Below are positions 59,628 to 64,000 of a DNA stretch of 64,000 bases, in pieces. The notes beneath the pieces were generated by a model that saw only the letters and a program-made list of their open reading frames with translations, was not told where the DNA came from and did not search any database. Position 1 is the first letter of the stretch; each line of letters opens with the position of its first letter. A program made the position numbers and the translations under genes. The stretch comes from Candidatus Magnetominusculus dajiuhuensis (lineage in GTDB: Bacteria; Nitrospirota; Thermodesulfovibrionia; Thermodesulfovibrionales; Magnetobacteriaceae): contig JADFXP010000016.1 of NCBI GenBank assembly GCA_015233465.1, positions 1 through 64,000 on the forward strand, written 5' to 3'.

Positions 59628-61181
59628 ATGAAAAACCAAGTAATACTAATAAACCCTTCCCCTGAAGGTTTTATCTTTAAGGGAATCCCTCTTAATTCTT
59701 ATCTATACACAAAGGTAAGGGCAATATATAAGGCGGTTAGAAAACCTAATGCGAAATTGACCTTTATATCCCCTTTAAATGTCTTATCAATAGGCACAGC
59801 ATTAAAGGCAGCCGGATATAAACCTATAATTATTGATGGAACCGCTGAGGATGTTAGAGATAAGATTCGTATCCATCTAGATGAAAACACCTTATTTGTA
59901 GGAATTTCAGCGATGACAGGGTCTCAAATAACCTTTGGGCTTAAATCAGCAAAGTTTGTCAGAAATATCAATCCAAATATCCCGCTTGTCTGGGGCGGAC
60001 TTCATCCAACTGTACTTCCTGAAGAGACGCTCTCAACCTCTAAATATGCAGATATTGTCTGCATAGGAGAAGGTGAGATTACTATAGTGGAACTCGCGAA
60101 TGCCCTTCAAAATAATTCTCCGTTAGACAAGATAGATGGGATTGCATTTAAAGATTCTAATGGGAATGTTATTAAAAATAATGAAAGAAAGAGACTGAAT
60201 TTTTCAGAACTTCCTCCTGTAGATTTTGACCTGATGGATAAGGATGTCTTTGATTTTACCTTGATGATGTCTTATCAATCCTCAAGAGGCTGTCCACATA
60301 GATGTAAATTTTGCGAGGTTTCGCCAATTCATAATAATACCTATAGATTCAAGTCAAGTGAGACAATACTTACTGAGATTGAAGATTTGGTTAATCACTA
60401 TGGGGTTAAAGAGATTATATTGATAGACGAGAATTTCTTTGTCAATAGAAACAGGGCTATAAGATTTGCTCAAGGGATTATTGAGAGGAATATCTCAATT
60501 CGCTGGCGGGCAATGTGTAGAGATGATTATTTCAGAAAGACAGATGTGGAGTTTTGGTCTCTTATGAAAAAATCAGGCTGTAAAAACATCATGATAGGAG
60601 CTGAATCAGGCTCTCAACGAGTACTTGATATTATTCAAAAAGACGCTACAGTAGAAGATATTATCAATGCTGCTAGACAACTTAGTGCAGCTGATATATC
60701 ATCTAGTTATTCCTTTGTCTGCGGTTTTCCTGATGAAACAAAAGAAGATATTCAGGAAACTATTAAACTTTGCAAATATTTACTGAAAAATTTCAAAAAT
60801 GTCGGAGTATATGAGATATTTGTGTATATGCCGCTGCCTATGACAGGATTTTACGAGGATGTTAAGGCAAGGGGATGCGAATTTCCAAACAAACTAGAAG
60901 ATTGGGGGAATTTTCTCTTTAATGGTAAAAAATATATCAAATGGCATCCTCTATCTGAGTATATCTTTAGAGTTTCTATGGCGGCTAAATGGAATGTTAG
61001 ACCTTCAGTATCACTGATATTTGGAAGATTGATAAGACTAGACTTCTGGGTATTTCTACTTTTTTTATGCGGATATTGCTGTAGTTACCGCTGGAAGTAT
61101 CAGTATTACGGTTTTCCTATTGATATTTATATTTTACACTTATTAGACAGATTTATCTATAGATATTCTAAACAGAAATGA
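59628..61181 (+). CDS. B12-binding radical SAM enzyme (6)
   Basis: A 517-residue protein, starting right after the previous TAA. Cobalamin-binding-like domain (LSIGTALKAAGYKPIIIDGT, VWGGLHPTVLPEETL, VCIGEGEITIVEL), radical SAM core with Cys222, Cys226, Cys229 (SSRGCPHRCKFC), LIDENFFVNRNRAIRFAQG, IGAESGSQRVLDIIQKDATV, SSYSFVCGFPDETKEDIQET. A C-terminal hydrophobic stretch (FWVFLLFLCGYCCSYRW) suggests membrane attachment, as in enzyme 1. It overlaps the FkbM gene by 4 bases. Confidence 0.9.
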   Translation: MKNQVILINPSPEGFIFKGIPLNSYLYTKVRAIYKAVRKPNAKLTFISPLNVLSIGTALKAAGYKPIIIDGTAEDVRDKIRIHLDENTLFVGISAMTGSQITFGLKSAKFVRNINPNIPLVWGGLHPTVLPEETLSTSKYADIVCIGEGEITIVELANALQNNSPLDKIDGIAFKDSNGNVIKNNERKRLNFSELPPVDFDLMDKDVFDFTLMMSYQSSRGCPHRCKFCEVSPIHNNTYRFKSSETILTEIEDLVNHYGVKEIILIDENFFVNRNRAIRFAQGIIERNISIRWRAMCRDDYFRKTDVEFWSLMKKSGCKNIMIGAESGSQRVLDIIQKDATVEDIINAARQLSAADISSSYSFVCGFPDETKEDIQETIKLCKYLLKNFKNVGVYEIFVYMPLPMTGFYEDVKARGCEFPNKLEDWGNFLFNGKKYIKWHPLSEYIFRVSMAAKWNVRPSVSLIFGRLIRLDFWVFLLFLCGYCCSYRWKYQYYGFPIDIYILHLLDRFIYRYSKQK

Positions 61182-62275
61182 TGAAAATAATTATAAAAGC
61201 CGCTAAGTTTTTCTTTTATCTGATAAGCCTAATACCGCTAAGATCAGTACATAACAAAAAACCGTCACATTTATTCATTGATTTTATTTCAAGATTTTAT
61301 GTTCAGGGTCAAACTGTAAAGATTAAATTTGGGATAAATCGCGGGTTAAAGTGGCATATCCCTCAATCATCTGATAATGAACTCTATGCAATGGATTATG
61401 AGAGGCTTGAGAAGTATCTCATTGCACTCGGACTCTATGAGTATAAGCTGCAAAAGGCGTTAAAAAGATTAATTAAATCAGGCCAAATTTGTTATGATAT
61501 TGGCGGAAATATTGGATTTTTTACTGTATTAATGTCAAGAATAATCGGCAGCAGGGGCAAGGTTTATGTCTTTGAGCCAATGGTTAGTAATGTAGAGATA
61601 TTAAAGATACAGATTAAAAATAATAATTTAGATAATGTTGCAATTTATAATAAAGCAGTTACATCTCAAAATACTAGGCTTAAATTTATTGAACATAATA
61701 ACAGATCAATTGGTCAGATAGCAGATAACGGTCTGATTTTTTTTGAGATTAATAATGCCCTTGATAGATTTTCTGAAGAATTGCTTCCTGAAAACATTGA
61801 ATTATGGAAAGAAAATAAATTCAATCTATTTATTAATGGCAGGATTGACTCTCTTATAAATGAGATTTCAATGGAACTTCAACAAATTTACGGGAATCAG
61901 TCTTTTAAATCTGAAAGGATTAATCTATTATGGGAACAATTAAGACAGAAACGCCGCCGTTTTAGCAGTTTTACAATCTCTGAGATTGATGGGATTTGTA
62001 TAGATGATATGGTTGATAATACTATTAATCACCCAGATTTTATAAAGATAGATATAGAAGGCGCTGAGGCATTAGCACTAAACGGCATGATTAAAACGCT
62101 GACAAAATATCATCCAACGATATTCATAGAGCTTCATAGTTCTAATCTTGCTGTGGAGGTAAAGGAAATTCTTGGCAAGGTTGGAGGATATGAGATATTC
62201 GACCTTAATTTTAACTATGTTGATTATATAGATAAGCTGCCCGGCATTATTTGTATTCCAAATATATATGGTTAA
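61178..62275 (+). CDS. FkbM-family methyltransferase with internal insertion
   Basis: A 365-residue protein. Motif I CYDIGGNIGFFTVLMSRI, VYVFEPMVSNVEILKIQIKN, then at the C-terminal side the FkbM block DFIKIDIEGAEALALNGMIK and PTIFIELHSSNL. Between them, about residues 190-275 form an extra helical, charged segment (FSEELLPENIELWKENKFNL, then MELQQIYGNQSFKSERINLL), which most FkbM proteins lack. A 4-base overlap with the previous gene and an 8-base overlap with the next. Confidence 0.88.
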   Translation: MMKIIIKAAKFFFYLISLIPLRSVHNKKPSHLFIDFISRFYVQGQTVKIKFGINRGLKWHIPQSSDNELYAMDYERLEKYLIALGLYEYKLQKALKRLIKSGQICYDIGGNIGFFTVLMSRIIGSRGKVYVFEPMVSNVEILKIQIKNNNLDNVAIYNKAVTSQNTRLKFIEHNNRSIGQIADNGLIFFEINNALDRFSEELLPENIELWKENKFNLFINGRIDSLINEISMELQQIYGNQSFKSERINLLWEQLRQKRRRFSSFTISEIDGICIDDMVDNTINHPDFIKIDIEGAEALALNGMIKTLTKYHPTIFIELHSSNLAVEVKEILGKVGGYEIFDLNFNYVDYIDKLPGIICIPNIYG

Positions 62276-63080
62276 GACAAAGACAGAAGATTTATTAAAT
62301 TTATTTAACAAGATAAGGACAACGCTAAATTCCTCTAAACATGCAGAAGCTCATGGCAAAAATCCAAAGGGGGATATAAGCAGGGGATTTGATTTGCTTG
62401 CAGAACAGATTATCTTTGCTTACTGTCGTGAATTTTTCACTTATTCTATAAATATTTTTAGCGAAGAAAGCGGGAATCAGATTATAGGAAGCGGCTGTCC
62501 TATTGAGACTTGGGTAATTGATCCAGTGGACGGGTCAGAAAATTTTCTGCGAAATCTTGGTATAAGCGGTCTTTCAATTGCCGTACTGCCTTATGGGGAT
62601 ACAATAAATTCTAATCGTGTAGAGATTGGGTTAATGGGAAATATTGTTACTGGATATGCTATTATTGGACAGAAAGGAAAAGGCGCATTTGACTCTGCAG
62701 GGCAAAGAATCTCTGTTTCTAAGACTACTCGATTATCTCAAGCCATTATTGGATGTGATTTGAATTTTAAGGAAAGAGAATTTGACAATAGATTGATAAA
62801 ATTAATATCATTATCTAGAGACATCAGAAGAATGGGAAGCACAGTTTCTGAATTGATGTTTGTGGCTGTAGGTGGATATGATGGTTATGTAGATGTCAGA
62901 GGCCAGCTTACTGCAGAGGATTTTATGGCTGCATCTTGTGTAATACGTGAGTCTGGAGGCATTATTACAGATATTAACGGAAGCGATTGGGGTGATATTG
63001 CTGATCTAACATCGCCTAAGACGATCATTGCTGCTGCAACTTCTGAACTTCATAAGGAATTATTAAATCTATTTAAATGA
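62268..63080 (+). CDS. Inositol monophosphatase-family phosphatase
   Basis: A 270-residue protein. Metal-binding motifs IFSEESG (Glu67/Glu68 region), VIDPVDGSENFLRN (Asp85, Asp88) and the C-terminal LTAEDFMAASCVIRESGG (the WDxAA-like block). The family includes inositol monophosphatase and CysQ-type phosphatases. With inositol-phosphate synthase 12 kb upstream in the same direction, release of inositol or removal of phosphate from a cyclitol is plausible. Confidence 0.88.
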   Translation: MVKTKTEDLLNLFNKIRTTLNSSKHAEAHGKNPKGDISRGFDLLAEQIIFAYCREFFTYSINIFSEESGNQIIGSGCPIETWVIDPVDGSENFLRNLGISGLSIAVLPYGDTINSNRVEIGLMGNIVTGYAIIGQKGKGAFDSAGQRISVSKTTRLSQAIIGCDLNFKEREFDNRLIKLISLSRDIRRMGSTVSELMFVAVGGYDGYVDVRGQLTAEDFMAASCVIRESGGIITDINGSDWGDIADLTSPKTIIAAATSELHKELLNLFK

Positions 63081-63105
63081 AATTGCAATATAATAAGGTG
63101 AGATA

Positions 63106-64000
63106 ATGATACTTGATTTTCCAGTTAATAACGAGATAAGGGAATTTATAAATAATTACGATCTTTTTTTGATGCCTAATGGTATATATAAAGCAAAGAC
63201 TGTACGCGCTGATAATTATTTATATCCTATGTATTTTTATAAAGACGGCGATACCTTTGTAGTCAGCACTTCTGTTTATGCTCTCATTAATTATAAGGGC
63301 AGATTTATCAGAAACCCTAAATTTCAAACAACTACATATGCGCGCGCTACATATTTGACTATTGATAAAGAGATAAATAGAGTTCGCACAACGCCTAGAA
63401 GAAGTTCTTTGGAGATAATTGATAAAGATGTAATCGTAGACCTCGGCGTAAAGTTGATACAAAAATATATAACAGAGATTGAAACGCTATATCCCGATAG
63501 GGTACATATTGTGTTGATGGGCGGCAAAGACAGCCAAAATATCGTATTGGCTAAGAGAAAGTCAAAATGGATTGTATTTAGTTCTTATCCAAATGCCCCA
63601 TTAAATGAAAAATATATCTTAGATAATAAAATTGAGATAGAACGTTTTGTCAGCGTTTCAAATGATACAGAAAACTCTCTGCTCAAACAAGAGATAATGG
63701 CAAGCGATCTTTATTATAATATTACACATTTTAGATGGACCAAGGCGTTAAAGGATTTAGTTTCAGAATATAATGGAAAGGCGATTCTTTGGTTGGGTAC
63801 AGATGGAGATGGGATTTTCAAAAAAAACGCTAATCATCGTGAGAAAGACTACTATGCGCGACATGAGCTTGGAGTGGGAATGTCTATGGGAATTCAACAC
63901 CAGGTAATAAAGAATATCTTAAATATCCCTGTTATAAGCCCTTATCAATCACCTGCGTTTCTTGATGAACTATTTTTTAAATTTGACCCATATTTTGTAC
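63106..64000 (+). CDS. PP-loop (asparagine synthase-like) protein, runs off the window
   Basis: An open frame from ATG 63106 (AAGGTGAG 4 bases upstream) to the right edge without a stop, at least 298 codons. Residues about 135-145 read HIVLMGGKDSQNIVLAK, an SGGxDS-type PP-loop as in ATP-pyrophosphatases and asparagine synthetase-like amidotransferases. The N-terminal ~110 residues are beta-rich, and AILWLGTDGDGIF with later HELGVGMSMGIQHQ may be the synthetase-site helices. In surface-glycan loci such proteins often amidate uronic or nonulosonic acids. The C-terminus is not seen. Confidence 0.75.
   Translation, partial: MILDFPVNNEIREFINNYDLFLMPNGIYKAKTVRADNYLYPMYFYKDGDTFVVSTSVYALINYKGRFIRNPKFQTTTYARATYLTIDKEINRVRTTPRRSSLEIIDKDVIVDLGVKLIQKYITEIETLYPDRVHIVLMGGKDSQNIVLAKRKSKWIVFSSYPNAPLNEKYILDNKIEIERFVSVSNDTENSLLKQEIMASDLYYNITHFRWTKALKDLVSEYNGKAILWLGTDGDGIFKKNANHREKDYYARHELGVGMSMGIQHQVIKNILNIPVISPYQSPAFLDELFFKFDPYFV

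Noticed and set aside
1-64000. CRISPR array
   Set aside because: No set of regularly spaced identical direct repeats was seen; the repeated motifs are isolated palindromes far apart.

Overview
This is a low-GC, AT-rich bacterial chromosome segment from a Gram-negative (diderm) organism. The evidence is outer-membrane barrel cytochromes ending in Phe, CMP-ulosonate and KdsC-type enzymes, an MsbA-like exporter, bactofilin and ribosomal protein bS21. Several c-type cytochromes, many cobalamin-type radical SAM enzymes, an HBM-type chemoreceptor and multi-domain hybrid kinases would suit an anaerobic or iron/sulfur-cycling lineage (Nitrospirota- or Desulfobacterota-like). The window alone does not fix the phylum.

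Layout. (1) About 0.1-5.2 kb, minus strand: a heptad-repeat lipoprotein, a secreted beta-propeller, and a housekeeping run read efp > accB > accC > thiE, where ThiE carries an extra four-helix-bundle (S23-like) domain, plus a 58-residue Trm112-type zinc protein. (2) About 5.2-15 kb, minus strand: a response regulator, a PAS histidine kinase with a degenerate receiver, two paralogous fused cytochrome/beta-barrel proteins preceded by a diheme cytochrome c, and a 1047-residue GAF-PAS-kinase-REC-REC-Hpt hybrid. (3) About 15.2-18.2 kb, plus strand: a sigma-54-type promoter, two small four-Cys proteins flanking a STAS protein, and a chemoreceptor. (4) About 18.5-20 kb: a tyrosine integrase split from its zinc-ribbon N-terminus, ending near a decayed tRNA 3' end. 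(5) About 20-24.4 kb: PhzF-like isomerase, an NHLP-leader-like/HD-GYP fusion with bactofilin, bS21 and a nitronate-monooxygenase-like flavoprotein. (6) From 24.6 kb to the right edge: a very large, almost entirely co-directional surface-glycan island.

In the glycan island, genes 26.8-32.3 kb (SDR, MaoC hydratase, FkbH, ACP, MBOAT, a 45-residue membrane microprotein ending IVYQNF, and a membrane-anchored SGNH-like protein) look like a Dlt-type acyl-relay system for decorating an exported polymer. Further right are glycosyltransferases, an ABC exporter, FkbM and other methyltransferases, an HpcH/HpaI aldolase > KdsB-like > epimerase cassette (possible unusual CMP-ulosonate), inositol-1-phosphate synthase, a DegT aminotransferase and an inositol-phosphatase-like gene (possible aminocyclitol), and six radical SAM enzymes, four of the cobalamin-binding architecture. 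Set among them are a Septu-like ATPase/HNH pair, a DNA methyltransferase fused to an SNase-like domain, and a TcmP/three-Cys radical SAM pair.

A family of short palindromic repeats (GGGTCTnAGACCC type and CAAAGGGACnnGTCCCTTTG type) recurs between genes, and one copy has become the last codons of the DNA methyltransferase. No rRNA, complete tRNA or CRISPR array was seen.
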